This document shows, piece after piece, positions 1 through 13,047 of a stretch of 64,000 bases of DNA. The DNA is from Macropodus opercularis (lineage: Eukaryota > Chordata > Actinopteri > Anabantiformes > Osphronemidae), in the NCBI GenBank assembly GCA_030770545.1, contig CM061096.1:5933501-5997500 (forward strand). Direction: 5' to 3'. A program made the position numbers and the translations under genes. Every line of letters begins with the position of its first letter. The first letter of the stretch is position 1. Under the pieces are notes generated by a model. The model made no database searches and was not told where the DNA came from. It saw only the letters and a list, made by a program, of their open reading frames with translations.

Positions 1-414
1 AAATGAGAAGCCCGGGATCTTGAACAGGGTGATCTCCTCCACTAGACCATTGCGGTACACCGTGGACATGCCGTGGTCAGCCGTGATGATGATGTTCAGG
101 TGGTCAGTCAGACCGTGCAGTTCAGCTGCGTGTCGAATGTATCCCACAGCTCGGTCAACTTGCTCCACCATCTTCCTTCGCTCTGGGGAGTCTGGGCCGT
201 ATCTGTGGCCTGTGCCATCTGGTTCACCAAAGTACATTGACACAAAATCCAGATCCTGGTGTTTAAACCATCCCATCACCTTGTCTGTGTTTTCTATCCA
301 AAGAGTCTCGTTCTTATAGTCGTACATCGATGGCTCTACTTCCCGTACCATAGCAACCTGTCCCTGGTAACTGGAAGCTGTGCCAGGAAAGTGGAGAGAG
401 CCAGCTTTTAGACC
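1..414 (-). CDS. enpp7: enpp7 coding exon 3 (cut by window edge)
   Basis: The exon starts after CACAG at 415 and encodes residues 128-265 (138 codons), ending within the motif KIPGFSF at the window edge. It carries the second-metal motif GEPDGTGHRYGP and the ADHGMSTV motif. In ENPP enzymes these provide the aspartates and histidines that bind the two zinc ions. There is no frameshift or stop, so this copy looks functional as far as it can be read. The true 3' end of the exon is outside the window. Confidence 0.92.
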
Positions 415-1581
415 CTGTGAGTGTAGGAATGAGAGCTTACATTAACATCACACATATATGACACATGTACCTGATCTATTTACTGTATCCCTTCGTGCGA
501 AAGGTCAACATACTGTACACAAAAATCAAAGCAGAATTTTGAATGTTTATTAATTTTCCTAAAGCTCCAGCTTTTTAGACAATGTTACGCCTGCTGTCAT
601 TCGCATGCAGTTACCATCTCTGCCTTCTGACTGATTTGCAATATAACTGCAGTGATGCACCTGAAATCATTCAGCCGGCGTTCAGAGGTGTTTTGTCAAA
701 AGAAATGGTTTCTAGTGCTGTAAACAGCAAAACAGTCTCTTCCAGTGATAAGATGGAAATTGCGCTGCACAGACCTGTCTCTGCGCCGTGATCCAGATAG
801 GCAGAGTGCCATTGTCCCACCACTCATTCACAAACTGAGTCTGATAGTAAGGCTTCTTCGCACTGGTAGTTGTGTTGAACCACATGTTGTGGATTACCCC
901 GTGGTTCTCAATGTAGCGGCCTACAGAAGAGAATCACTGTCAGTCCGCTCGCACTCATTATTCATAGCTTGACACATTCACATTAAAAATTCTATCAACT
1001 TAACGAGCTGAGTGGCATGACGCTTATGGACAAGGTCTTACGACCAACTTCGGAGATTAGAGGAATTTAATTTCAAGGAAGTTAAATTTCTTTTAGCTGG
1101 CACTGATGGTTTAAGAGTCAAAATAAGAAAGGGAGCAGAGAATTCTTGCCTCAGTCATCCAAGCATAATCATCTTACTCAGCTATAAAAGCTGCTGGACC
1201 CTGGGACATTCAATTAAAACTAATTCCCTTTTCCCATGGCTTTTTTCAATCCTTGCAAAGTAAATTCAGCGCAGTTTCCTTTTCTGTCATGATATGCAGA
1301 TCCCCTGTCAACTGGAAACAGTGGTGTAGAAAGTGAAACACTTTACCTGTCAAGAGGGTGAAGTGCGTAGGGCTGGTGATGGTGAGGTAAGGAGGTGTGA
1401 CATACAGGGCTTTGACTCCATCCTTGGCCATTTTGTCAAGGTTTGGTGTGTCCACATCGCGGTCGTAATCCCACCGGAACCCATCGAAGGAGATGAGCAG
1501 CAGCTTCTGTCTTTGTTTATTAACTGGAGCACTGAGGATGGATGAGACCCAGAGGAGGCAGAGACTCGCTGTCCACAGCAT
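1..1581 (-). CDS. enpp7: enpp7 5' half: alkaline sphingomyelinase / ectonucleotide phosphodiesterase 7 (partial, exons 1-3)
   Basis: Join of three exons (1581-1347, 920-775, 414-1) gives 265 uninterrupted residues and leaves the window in frame at base 1. ENPP7 is a membrane-anchored zinc ectoenzyme of the intestinal brush border that hydrolyses sphingomyelin and related choline phospholipids. The visible part has a signal peptide (residues 1-18) and then the alkaline-phosphatase-like catalytic domain. Expected metal and catalytic residues are present: D33 (SFDGFRW), nucleophile T69 (TITSPTHF), N90 (IHNMWF), D193 and H197 (GEPDGTGHRYG), D240 and H241 (TADHG). They sit at a constant offset of six from the human numbering as I remember it. 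Sequons NTT, NGT and NET are potential N-glycosylation sites. The last zinc ligand, the rest of the domain and the C-terminal anchor lie beyond the left edge. Fish can carry more than one enpp7 copy, so the exact paralogue is undetermined. Confidence 0.93.
415..774 (-). other. enpp7: enpp7 intron 2
   Basis: A 360-base GT-AG intron in phase 0. It starts GTCTGT and ends CACTCACAG. It contains only ordinary AT-rich sequence. Confidence 0.88.
775..920 (-). CDS. enpp7: enpp7 coding exon 2
   Basis: This 146-base exon completes codon 79 and encodes residues 79-127, starting GRYIENHGVIHNMWF and ending PIWITAQRQ. It supplies the active-site asparagine N90 and two sequons (NTT, NGT). The acceptor is CTGTAG|GCC and the donor CAG|GTCTGT. 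The reading frame stays open across both junctions, and the peptide matches the family segment that contacts the substrate headgroup. Confidence 0.93.
921..1346 (-). other. enpp7: enpp7 intron 1
   Basis: A 426-base GT-AG intron in phase 1. It starts GTAAAG and ends in CTGTAG directly before exon 2. I see no repeat or other gene inside it. Confidence 0.88.
1347..1581 (-). CDS. enpp7: enpp7 coding exon 1
   Basis: The exon encodes residues 1-78 plus the first base of codon 79. I chose the ATG at 1581 because it is followed directly by a hydrophobic signal peptide (MLWTASLCLLWVSSILSA) and then the conserved core KLLLISFDGFRW. The frame stays open upstream to an ATG at 1704, but that extension has no family resemblance and would bury the signal peptide, so it is more likely 5' untranslated sequence. 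The donor is ACAG|GTAAAG at 1346-1345, phase 1. The exon carries the first zinc aspartate (D33) and the catalytic threonine (T69). Confidence 0.93.
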
Positions 1582-1749
1582 GGTGAACACGGTCGCTCCA
1601 CAGATCTTTACTGACTCTACCCTCCAGCTAACACTCACATTTACGAGTGGAGCCACCTCCTGACGTCTCACCTCTGATTTCTGAAGGCAACGGCTTCCGA
1701 GCAAAGTTTCATCAACTTATCTTATCTGTTAGATTGGACAGACTTTATC
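1582..1749 (-). promoter_or_regulatory. enpp7 5' UTR and proximal promoter with three GATA motifs
   Basis: Directly upstream of the enpp7 ATG. TTATC (GATAA on the gene strand) occurs at 1717-1721, 1722-1726 and 1745-1749, the first two back to back. GATA4/5/6 factors drive many brush-border enzyme genes in the intestine, where ENPP7 is expressed in mammals, so the cluster is a plausible control element. The transcription start is not identified and there is no clear TATA box, so the UTR/promoter boundary is unknown. Confidence 0.4.
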
Positions 1750-4700
1750 TCAGCACTTTTCTGCATGCAGCCTAATGATGTTTATGAGCAGATTTTACGG
1801 CTGGAACTTGCGCTCACATTGAATTTTCCCCTCGCTTTGCTCGGGAAGACCGGCAGTAAAGCTGATTAATCTCTCCGGGCATTGTGGCTGGTTGTTCCTC
1901 CCCTGACTTGCTTGTTGATGCTGTTTTTTGTTTGTCTGCCTGCTCGTCTTGTGTCAGTTTTCCTGTGAATCACTGACGATGGGGGAAATGACATTTTGAT
2001 GGGTTTCACCTTGAGTTGGGGTGCTTCGTGATTGATCTGACACCAGCAAAATGAAGAGGAAAATTAGAGCATATATCTCTTTGCCACCTTGCAGTAGTCT
2101 CTCGGGAAGAAAAGATCCTAATAGACATATTCATATTAATAAATCTATGGTGTGTATATAAGCCCCAGGCTACTGTTAAAAGACATTTTAAATTTTGCAT
2201 TGATTTTTAAAAAAAATTTTTTTGAAAACCATGATGGTGGACAAACTAGCGTCCTCTGTGTATTAGTCAGCTTTCTCACTCAGCCATTATATTTCACTGT
2301 ATCATCATGATCAACGTCCATCAAATCACCAGACCAGCTAACTCTTCAATTTAGTTCTTTATTGTACAGTATATGTCCTTGGCAAAAGTTCAAGGGAATT
2401 GTCTAATCTTTATGGAGATAAGGGATAACATTCATCAGCTTTCATTTACCTCATTCATATTCATTAGCTTTCTCATATTAACTCCATATATGCCCCTCTT
2501 TCCCAGTCAGCAAGATTCAGAGTGTTTTGGACGGCTGAGACTGGTGCAAGTCTCAGATCTCTGCTATGAGAACTCTATCAAACACGCTCGCTCTGAACTT
2601 AAGGGGCAAGCAAACTTTGCCTGACCCTCTCAATCCTGCGCAGGCTTTCCACAGGGGTTCTGACATTTTCTTGAAAAAGGAAAAGTAAAGTTTTCGTCTT
2701 TAGCACTCCCTGCTGCCCACAGGAAAACACTACAGAACATCTACACTGGGCTGACATCTAAACAAAAAATGCTCCACTTGTTTGAGTGAGAGCATGTGCA
2801 GTCACAGTTACAACACGCAAATCTAGAACACATTATAATGGCCAGATTTGTCTACCAGCAAGGTGTTTCTAGACCCTCTGTACAGTCCTCCATATCATTT
2901 ATATATGTATATATTTGTGTGTGTGAACAGAAATATGTAAACACAAACATCCCCCTTTTGAGGGAAGTTCCTGCATCAGTATTCTGCTCGAGTTGTCGTT
3001 TGTATGGCAAACTGCTCCTTTGCCTGCTGTGACTGAAAGCAGACCATCAGGTTCAAGCCAATGAGGCGAGATCGATGTGTTTTGAATAGTGAGCAAAAAA
3101 AAAAAACCCAACCTTTTAATGCATGAGTGGCTTATTATCGAGCTCCATACATGATGAGGCCAAGTGTAAAGTTTATTCTCCCATCAACACTAAACATATG
3201 TTACTATAAATATGTACATTGTCTTTGTTTATGTTTAACTTGACTGATATAGTTATGCACGGTGGCATTTTCATTTGTAAATTCATGCCTCATCCAGTTG
3301 CTCACGCTGTTCTGACAGCTGTTGATCGTAGCTTGCGATCTGTGGGACTGAACCACACGGGCTGCCTTTCGCTCCCCACCTTCATCAAAGAGCTGTCTTT
3401 GACCCTTTTGCTGCTTCACGTGTTATTGTCCTTGGATCACTATCTAACCCCTGAATGCTTGAATCACCCAACGTGACCTGCTGTTGTGGAGCTGCTCTGA
3501 CCTAGCTGTTGGAACGGATTGAAGTGAAAGCTGCTTTTTAGCTGCTTTCATTTTTTTTTTATCGGAATCATCTACAACTAACTTGTAATGCTTCCCACCC
3601 ATTGATACTGTGGGCGCTACTTCTTTTGCAAATTTGAGTTTAGTAAATAGTAAAATGTTTTTTGTTATTTATCTGTACGCCACCACGTTAGATTTGAAAT
3701 CCAATCCACAAAATGCGAGTAAACTCAAGACCGTAATTTATGGGGGTTGACGAAAGGGTGATGTTTACCAGTCACTCATCTTTTTTTCTTGGGTAGGGAT
3801 GCAGGTATGCTGGGGCCTTGTTGTTGTTACTAATCAGTCAGGCTTACAGGCGATCATACGTGTTTGCATTCAGTAGCTGTTCTCTGTAACTCGCAACATG
3901 AGGTCCAAAGAAACATGCAAGTGAAGGCAGTGTTTATTAATGTGAAACACAAAAATAACAACAACCAGGGAGATGGAAAGAAATATTAGGGATGGCCCAG
4001 AAAACACTCTAGAACCAGAAGAATCACAGTAACAGTACATTGACAGACAACTTTATGTTATGAGTGAGGTGCAAAACACGCTCAAAAACAAAGGCAGGTT
4101 TACCCTTTACCAGTTCTAGAAGACGAACTTGTACCAGAACAATGGGAAGTGAAAAGTACGGTCTGCACATGTTCTGAATCCCCCACATCATTCATCAAAC
4201 ATGGTGTAGGCAGTATTATGGCATGAGCGTGGATAGCTGCCAGTGGAACCGTGTCAGTGGTGTTATGTGATGAAGTGACTGTTGATTTAAGAAGCAGGAG
4301 GAATTCTGAGGTGCACAGGTCTCCGCTCTCTGCTCAGATTCAGCCACGTGCTGCAAAAGTCATGGGACACCTCATTTTGTTGAGTCATGACTCAAAAACA
4401 AACGGGAAAAGCTGCTGAAGAAAGAACTGTAGTTCTCGTTGAACATTAACGGCGTTATATATATATAAATAAAATCATTCTTCCAATAGCCCCCCCCCCA
4501 CTCCAAGAAAAGAGATTTCAGCTGGAATGCGGGTTGGGATCTGTGGGAGCAGAATAATGGCTGTGGTGGTGCAAGGTTATGAGTCCGTCACTCTATGGAG
4601 GCGTGTGCACTGGCTTCGTACGGCACATATTCACGTACAGTACACAGCAGAGTTCGATGACAGGATGGTGCTTATGATTCAATTCCACAAAAAGACCATC

Positions 4701-7700
4701 GGAGAATTGTACCCGCTGACAAGTCTATTTGGAGCCTGATTTACTGTAAAACTTTCTTCAGGTTGACATCTTTTGCCTCAACCAACAGGGAGGGAAATGA
4801 CAGAGGTTATCATTAAGTCATTCAAAATGAAACCGAGCCAACTGACTGGCTGTAGAGTGGGGCCGGTAGCTTGAGATGTACACGTACAGTCATAAATACA
4901 AACCGTCAATGCCGTGCAGTGCGTGTGTTCGTAGTGAGTTTAAGACAGTTTGCTTACATCTCTTCGTTAAATTAAAGCTCGTGATGGCAAACAGTCTACG
5001 CAGATGAACAGATGGAAGCGATAAATCCATTAAAACTGAATTCTAATGCTTTTGTGGCTTTATCTGCCGTCAAGGAGGAAAAGCTGCTGATGTTCACAGT
5101 GGACCGCACGGATGCCGCCGCGTTAAAGCCTAAGTACCGAACGTTAACCAAACTCTGAAGTGGCTTTTCTGACGCACATGTGTGCCCTGCGTGTTGGGGG
5201 GGGAGACGCTGAGAGGGAAAGCGAAAGTGAAAGAATGAGTAAGAGCCAGAGGAGAGTGGAGGAGGCTTAGGCTTGTGGAGGCTGCTAAACTGATTTGCGG
5301 CTTCATTCCAGCGCGTGGGCCCTTTTTAGGCTCCGTTGCCTGTAACAGGTTGACGTGATAAACTCTGTGGCTGAGCCAGTCAGATGTGGCGCAGCGGAGG
5401 CACCCTCCTCCTCGCTCCTCTCCCTTTGGCCTCGTGTCTCATTGTGGCGCTGTGGGGCTCCGGCACGCTGGCATTACACTTTCACACGGCAGTAATTGAT
5501 TTCTTTAATTTGTTTCAAGAGAAACTGTTGTCAGCCAAGCAGGCAGCCATTTTTCAGGCCACTTTAATTAAATGCCAGGTCTTTAGGTGTGATATGAAAT
5601 TCGTTTGGCTCCTCTGATCTTATACTCCTCAGACAATTCATTAACATTTTCGTTTCTGCCTTTATGTTTAACACAAAGCTTCAAAAAGGAGCTCATCAGT
5701 GACATTTCCGTTCCAGTTCTATACTTTCAATCATTTATTTAAGTGAATTTAAACTAGAGATTAAGTGCCGTGTGGCTGTTTCACTTGAGATAATGCAGGC
5801 TGTTGGGCCTCAGTCAGCCGAGGAATTCAAGAGAATGAAAAAGCAGACCCGCAGTATTATTATATGTTGTAACTGTTTTAGGATATTAAAATACCTGAAG
5901 ACAAGGAGATAAGAGAACAAACTGCAGTGAATGTCAAACAAAGATCAGGTCCTTGTTCCCCGCTTTCTCAAATGCCCCTCACTCTAACGCATTCAGCTGC
6001 ATCTGTTACATCTCTGAACAGGTTTTATCTTGATGGCCTTTGTCTCTTTCACAACAGTCGAATGTGTCATTAGGCCCATAATTTGATCAGCGCGTGGGGT
6101 CAAAACGATCAGATCTCTTTTACAACTCGGACGCAGTACGTTATGAAACAACACGGGGCAGGTGTATTTTCAGTCCAAAGCAGCAGCACCATTTATTTTT
6201 TGCTATAATAGCATGGTTGCAGGCACACCTCCCTAATAATATCCTGATGCCTCCCCACTCGCTCTGAGTCAGATCTTCTGAAAGGCCCCTCTCCACTCAT
6301 CCTCTGAGTGGCCTTCCTCTCATGGAGATGAACAGCAGCTGCCTCTTCCTGCCTCCCACCATACGTCAACACATCAGCGCCACTCTGCCTCCCAGCCTTC
6401 CTTCAAACACAAAAAAATGAGCCTCACTCAACCTGAAATAATAACCTGCTGCAGCTGATAATGCAGTGGTTGATATGTATTGACAAAAAATACGCGCACA
6501 CGTTTTACTGGATTGTACTGCCACAATGCAGATTTATGCGCCGAGTTAATTAGAAAACCCAGGGTTGGCAGGAAAACCTTTTTAAAGGTGAGGGGAAAAA
6601 TAAATAGTGTGGTAATGGTGGGCTTCAGTTACAGTAGCTGAACTTTAATTAGCCTGAAAAGTCTCTATTTCTGAGGGACTTATATATAACCATGTCTATG
6701 TTATTATTATAACAGTTTGATATCTAAAACGTGCACATTAAACTTGGGTAGCGTCCACCACCTGGTATGTGATGTTGCCTAAACGCAGCACGAGACAGAG
6801 CCGCTGTCTGCGTGGACCGGTGGCGATGGGGGGGGGGTCATTGCAGCGGACCTTTATACCTGTTTTAATATAGTTTGATATTGGCCGTCAGTCACACACA
6901 GCCGCTGTTTGTGAATGCAGCTCCGTGCGAGTGTGCTGCTCAATATATAATATAATATAATCCAGCTCTAACGGACCAGGATTGGGGGCGTAGGGGGTAA
7001 CACTACTTTGCATGAATCAAAAAGGTGCTCAGACAGGCACAGGCTCCAGATCGAACTAATTAAAATAGTCAGGAACATCTCTGGTAACACTTGCCAGCAA
7101 AGGCCTAAACAGACCAATAATAAGGTCCATACCAGTATTGTGATACTGTGGTAGACTGGGATTCAAGGGTTTAAGTGTAGTAGCAGTAGCGGCAATTCTG
7201 CAGTGTCTTTTCAATATCGAAGAAATATTTACAAGCTACTTCTGTATGTTGGGAATAAAAACATGAATGAACAATCTATTTAGATTTTTGGTGCTGAAGA
7301 ATCGTGCACATGCAATGTCAGGACTTCATCCCTAATGCATTTCAAAAAAAAAAAGATTTTCATCTGGAAATAGAGCGGGAGGTGTTGTAAATGGGACGTT
7401 AAAAGGAATCCCACATCAATTTCCCATACCAAATGCTGCATAACAGGAGTCATTTTGACAAAGTAGCCGTGTGATTATTTTTTATTTCCATTTGAAAGCA
7501 ATTAGCTGAAAGGTCCTTCCCTTGAGTTTCTGTGGCAGAATGTGTGGAATGACTCAGGATAATTGCTGTGAAATGAACAGAGTGCCAAGTTGAGAGAAGC
7601 ACGAAAACCGCAAGGGTTCCCTCTCCATGGAAACGCCCTCTGCCTTTGTCGGTGCACCAGGAAATTAGGCAGCAAGTGATAACGGGGCTTGAATGAGTAA

Positions 7701-8523
7701 CAAATGCAGGGGGGCGAGTGATATTTACTCCATTTCAAGCCATTACAGAAATTGAGTGTTTCCCCACATCTCATGCTGCGCCTACTGAGTGCTGGATACA
7801 GGAGGAGGAGGGTCATTAAACATGGCAGCCGCCAGCGACGTGCGGGAGAAAGCCGGTTGAACAACACAGTGTTCTCACCACCGATGGGCAGGACAGATAT
7901 AATGAAGCCCCGTGCTGTCAGCGTATGGCACCAATTGATGATACTGATGCCTGAAAAGAGGACAAGGTGTTAGATGGAAGACAAGGCTGAGACGGTGTTT
8001 GCAGCTCATCTCGTGTCTTTGCCATGAGCTGCCTTCTCAGCTTGTGCCATAATTGCTGCCTTGCTTGGAGGCAGCTCTCCCTCGGTATGCCTTTCATGCC
8101 GCCTTTAATTACGTCAGTCAGGGGAAAAAAAAGAAAAGTGATTGTTATTGTCATTACTCTTGCTAGTAATTAAGCAGCTATTGACTCCTTCCCTACATTC
8201 AGTCTGTTTGATTAGGCCTGAGGTCTGCAGATATGGATTAGCCTTTTCTGAATGTTACAGCCATACAGCGAAGAACCGGGTGGCGATACAGATACAGTAC
8301 GGAGACGCTGCGAAGCACACGGCATTCAGCCTGCGACGTCGGGACATGTTTACCGCCCGTAGTGTGACATCATTGTGCACCTTCAAGCCTCACCAGTAGA
8401 AACCCCAGTCACCGTTTCCATCGATCCCTTCGATCTCCTCTCATGTTCAGAACCAGCTTAGGTTTAAAGTAGGCCTTCACACATGCGCCCGCTGCTTCTA
8501 GGGCCTGGTCTGTGACCTGATTT
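1750..8523. other. Intergenic region without recognised genes
   Basis: Open frames here are short, lack known motifs and are not supported by paired splice sites. I see only small simple-sequence items: a C run at about 4490, a short TATAA repeat at 6945-6961 and a G run near 6830. Part of this region could hold distal enpp7 control elements, but nothing in the sequence singles one out. Confidence 0.6.
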
Positions 8524-8554
8524 GATCTATGTGTGGAGTGGCCACACATAGATC
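8524..8554. repeat. Perfect 13-bp inverted repeat (hairpin)
   Basis: The arms GATCTATGTGTGG (8524-8536) and its exact reverse complement (8542-8554) are separated by a five-base loop, AGTGG. Pairing stops at both outer ends. No T-run follows, so it does not look like a terminator, and eukaryotic genes do not use that type anyway. It may be the residue of a small inverted-repeat element. Confidence 0.7.
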
Positions 8555-11500
8555 CCACATAAACCTTGGAGAGCCTCCCTGTGTTCTCTTCTGATTGGCC
8601 GAACACACTTAGGCCAGGGATAGGTGGAAGTCACGCAGTGCAGGGACTTTTGAGGAACTCTGGTCAAGGGTTGAAATGTGGACTAACCTAATTAAGCATT
8701 TCATCTTCTAACTGGATTGTCCGAATTGTATTGGCTGATGCATAAATCACTGCAGTGACAACTTATCACTAATGGTGTTGTCAAAATAAGAGAAACGGAC
8801 ATATGGTGCAGGGATTCCCTGTCTTTGGGAAAGTGGCAGAGGAAGATGAGAATAATTGTCTAGAAGTGTAGAAGAAGAGGTTTAATAATCATGCAGGTAT
8901 GACAAGGACCCAAAAGCAATTCCCGACTGAGCACTAATCCCTACTTTTTTGTGGGGCGCACAGAGAGGGAGATAAGCTTAGAGGTTAATGCAGAGGAGTC
9001 TCTCCTCTGTCCTCGTTGGTGACAGCCCCTGACAGGCGGACCCCGGCAGCACGCCTTGTTTATGTTAATGCGGGTGGCCTGGGCCAGCTCCCACACTGAG
9101 CAGTGCAGATAGAGACGTCAGGAGCTCCTGAGAGTGGCACTCGCAACCTCTTGTCGGGCTACCCCTGCGTCTCTGCATTTGCATAGAAGGAGGCTGGCGG
9201 TGGAGGAGTACACCAGGTTGAGGGACATGGGTGAGGTCCGCCTGCTGGGACTCCCTCCCACCTAGTCGTCTTCGAATAGTTTAACTACTTCTCCCCACTT
9301 TGTTTAAACCGTAGAGGACACGTGAGAGTGGAATAATATAAATATCCATGTTTGTGGACTGATGATTATTTCTAGACAACCTGCCCGCCAAGCTCTTCTT
9401 CTTTGATTTGAAAGCCTACATCTTCAGCTCTGCTGCTCTGAGCGTACGTGTGTTCTTGCCTTGTTTATCTGTTTGCTCCAGCGAGGTATCGTTCTCATCG
9501 GTCGCCCGGCCTCTTACTGATAAATGGTCGCCCCTGCAACCAGCCCTCCTTCCTCCTTGTTTGTGTCTGCGATGGGGGCTGACCTGTGGTGGCGGGAGCA
9601 GAGCGGGGACATTGAGACATATGAAGGGTCAGAAATGTGTGCTGAGGAGCTTCTCCTCTGGGTCTCCTTCACCCTTGTGTGCTCGACCCACGCCAGCTTT
9701 TCATTCTAATCTGATGATAATGATATTTGCTCAGGACGACCTCTGCTTGCACAGTGTAATTACCCCCCCAGCTTTCTATGATCTCAGCTATTGGAAATCG
9801 ATGGGCCATAAGAGGGCACCATCAGAACTTATTATTATCACTGCCCGCTTTTCGTTACAGCACGATCAGATTTAATATGTTGTCAAATTCTTTACCACAC
9901 GTTTTTCCCCCTCCTTTTTGAAGTCATCTGCTGTCAGCGAAGTAAGTTCTACTGTAAAAATATGAATTGAAAACACACAAAAATTATTTTAATCGTTAAG
10001 ACCCTACGTTGTTGCTTTTTTTGTTTTTCGTCCAGCAAAGATTCTAATCATGGAAATTATAGATAAAAAAAACAATTAACTGTAACTGTGGATTTTTGTC
10101 CCACTATTAACATTCAGCAGTTCCAACTGGATCGGAGTATTTCTGAGCGCATGCGTGTTTAAATAGTTTGTGCGAGTCTTCTCTGGGTGACTTCCTCTGT
10201 TGGCCATTCATTCAGGGTAAAGTATCCGTAACAGGCGGCGCTAGCTATCAGGTGACCCTGCCTCTGTTCTGCTCCGTCTTGATACTTCAGCCGAGGCCTT
10301 GGCACAATGACCTTCCCAAAAGACAGATCTTCCCTTTACTGCAAAGGGCATGCGTGCGGTCCACTGATTTGGACAAGATCACTGGACCACAAACTTTTTA
10401 TTTCAGGAGTTAAGCACTGTCTTTGCGGTGACCTTCGCGCTTGTTATTGTCAGACTTGTCAAAGAGATAAGAGGATCACAGGTGAGATTACATCAGTGAG
10501 GGTAAACGAGGTCAGAGTCAAGACACGCTTTTTGGACAGAAGACTTGACTTAGCCTTCTTATACAATTAAACGATGACAATGGGCTTTCTTCGATCAGGG
10601 CATATTATGAGTCGCGTGTCGTAAATCAAACTCACACAGCTTCTTTGACCAGCAATTTCCTTTAATTAACCCCTGTGAAGTGCTTGGGTATATAGAGATC
10701 AAGGAGCTGTCGTAGTTTTTATTAAACATTGTGCTATTGAAGCACCACAAATGTATTAGAATCTCGTGTTTTTGCAAATTAACGCAAGTATGCGAAGCCG
10801 AACACAGATAAGATTCTCTGACCTCAGAAAAAAGGCGACGTTGTCTCCAAGTCAGCAAACGTACGAAAGAAAGTTTTTGATGAAAGTGCGATCTCGAGAT
10901 CGAAATATGAAGAGGATTACAGCCGAAGGGGAGAGGTCAAAGGATGAAGGAGAGAGGATTGAGGGTGGTCGCTGGCGACATGGATTGCTTGTGAAAATGT
11001 ATTTTTAGCCCGGGACGGAAAAGGTGACAAAGGAGAAGAGGTGGAAGTGATCGATATGTTTGTGCAAAGGGCAGAGGACTGCCGGGACACGACGGTGGGA
11101 ATCGTGAGTGAAGCAGTCCCTCAAGGGGACAGCGCGCTCGGCCAGTGTGGACACACAACAAATGAGGAAATGGTAACAGAGACATGGCTGATGAGCAGAG
11201 GCTGCGCTGGGAGTGTGGGGGTACTGCTAAGTGACAAGAAATATTTGTTATGAACAAACTGGAGGCCATTTGAACACTGGAACAAAGTCCGGGCTTCCAG
11301 TTACCAGACTGAGGAGAGACAGAATGCAAAGAAATATGTTGGCACGGATCAATTGAATCGGCTCCAATTCTATTCTAAGAGAAGTGAAGATGGGAAACGG
11401 CTCCAACGCCTCCTTAAAGCTTTGTTTATTTGCAGACAAAGCTGAAGATATTTGCCGTTTGTGTTGCTTTTAGATTGATCTTTGAACAGACTATTCAGGG

Positions 11501-13047
11501 TTAAAGGACGCGGACCTGACATTCACCAACGCTATCAGAACAGAACGACGCTTGTACTTTAAATAAGTGCCACACATAATGTAGCTTTGTTCTCTCATCC
11601 ATCCGCTTCTTCTTTCTTTCGCGGACAAGGAAACCGATCTCACAGATCTGGTTTCTCTTACATGCCGTGCAGACATTTTCTGACTGCGAGACACACAAAA
11701 AAAAAAACCATCAATAAGGCTTTTTAATGAGCCGAGCTTCCGAATAGCGTCTTCCTAGATTCTCGTGACCGAAAGGCGCACCACACCACACCACCCCACC
11801 CCGCTACTAGCGATCCTTTGTGTGGCTACCTGTTAATACAAACGCACGCAGTCGAGACGTGGTGCCTCGTTGAAAACAATACGCAAATGTCACTAAGTGT
11901 GACCTGGTAAGATTGCTGCGGCGACTTCACTGAAAAATGACCAGGGTGCTAATGCAGGCGTGAGTGAGAGCGCTCGTCTGAAGGAGGCTTTAGAATCACT
12001 GGCACAACACACCGGATTTTATTTAAGCCTTGACCTTTTCTCTCTTTCTCCCTTGAAGCCATTTTTCATTACATTGTACGTTTCGTGATTTCACCAACCT
12101 GATGTGCATGTTCTATAGCATATCGCCTTTTCAGCTAATTACAAGGATTCAAATGTTGTTTTGTCTATTAGTGACCAGTATATATTTTGAGATTTTTCTT
12201 TTTTTTGTAGTTGTCTCCATGACAACTAAGCAAATGAATGAACACTTTGTAATGCAGTTAAAAATAACAGTGTCTTCAGCTAAGATTATTACAAATAACT
12301 TGATTTTACTTTCCTGATGTGACTGCTTTACGCCACAGCGTTGTACAGCACGTTGTACTGGAGGCCACTTTTATTTCCACAGCCTTTGAAGTAAATGGCC
12401 GTTTTATTTTACCGCTTCGACACTTCTCACCTTTTTCCATCTTCTAATATGAGCCACACTGACACAACAGATTTCCAACAACTGATTTCGCAACACACTT
12501 TCATCTTCTAGTCAATTTCTAATCTGTATTTTACAATGTGTGTGTGTATTTGTCTGACTTTATCAGCGCGGGCGGGTGCATGCATGCGTGGATTTCAGCT
12601 GTGACAGGTTAAATGATTTCTTGAAGGGCTATAGAGCGGCCATTTCATTTTGGCACCTAATAACAGTCAGGTCACACTGTGCCCTAGCTGATCCTCTTTG
12701 ATATGGTCCGTGCACTTGCCCAAGCCCTTTTTCACAGGTGCCAATCATTATAATCAACCCCCACCCCCCCACCGGCACCTCCAGCCCCAGCAACCATCTC
12801 CACCCCAAATCCGCAGGGCATGTGGTGGCTGTACAGCAGTTGTGTCGAGGAAGGAGAAAGTTTAATCTGCTCCCCCTGTTCTGGCAGCTGAGTCGCATTC
12901 TTTGACCCCAGCTCAAGACAGTTCGCAGTCTTATTCCCCGTCTGAGCTTTCCTCAAAAACAATTTTGAGGAAAAAAAAAAAAAAAAGAGAGAAGATATTT
13001 CTGTTTCTTCAAAGAGCTCACCCTGCGTGCTCTGACGCCAGAGCGGT
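8555..13047. other. Intergenic region without recognised genes
   Basis: A 155-codon open frame at 9408-9875 has no recognisable domain and reads like chance coding. A CACCA-type simple repeat lies at about 11780-11801. I recognise no transposon or RNA gene here. Confidence 0.6.

Noticed and set aside
1582..1704. In-frame N-terminal extension of enpp7 from an ATG at 1704
   Set aside because: The extension lacks family similarity and would place the signal peptide internally. The ATG at 1581 gives a normal ENPP7 N-terminus.
9408..9875. 155-codon plus-strand open frame
   Set aside because: Low-complexity, cysteine/leucine-rich chance translation with no motif or supporting promoter.
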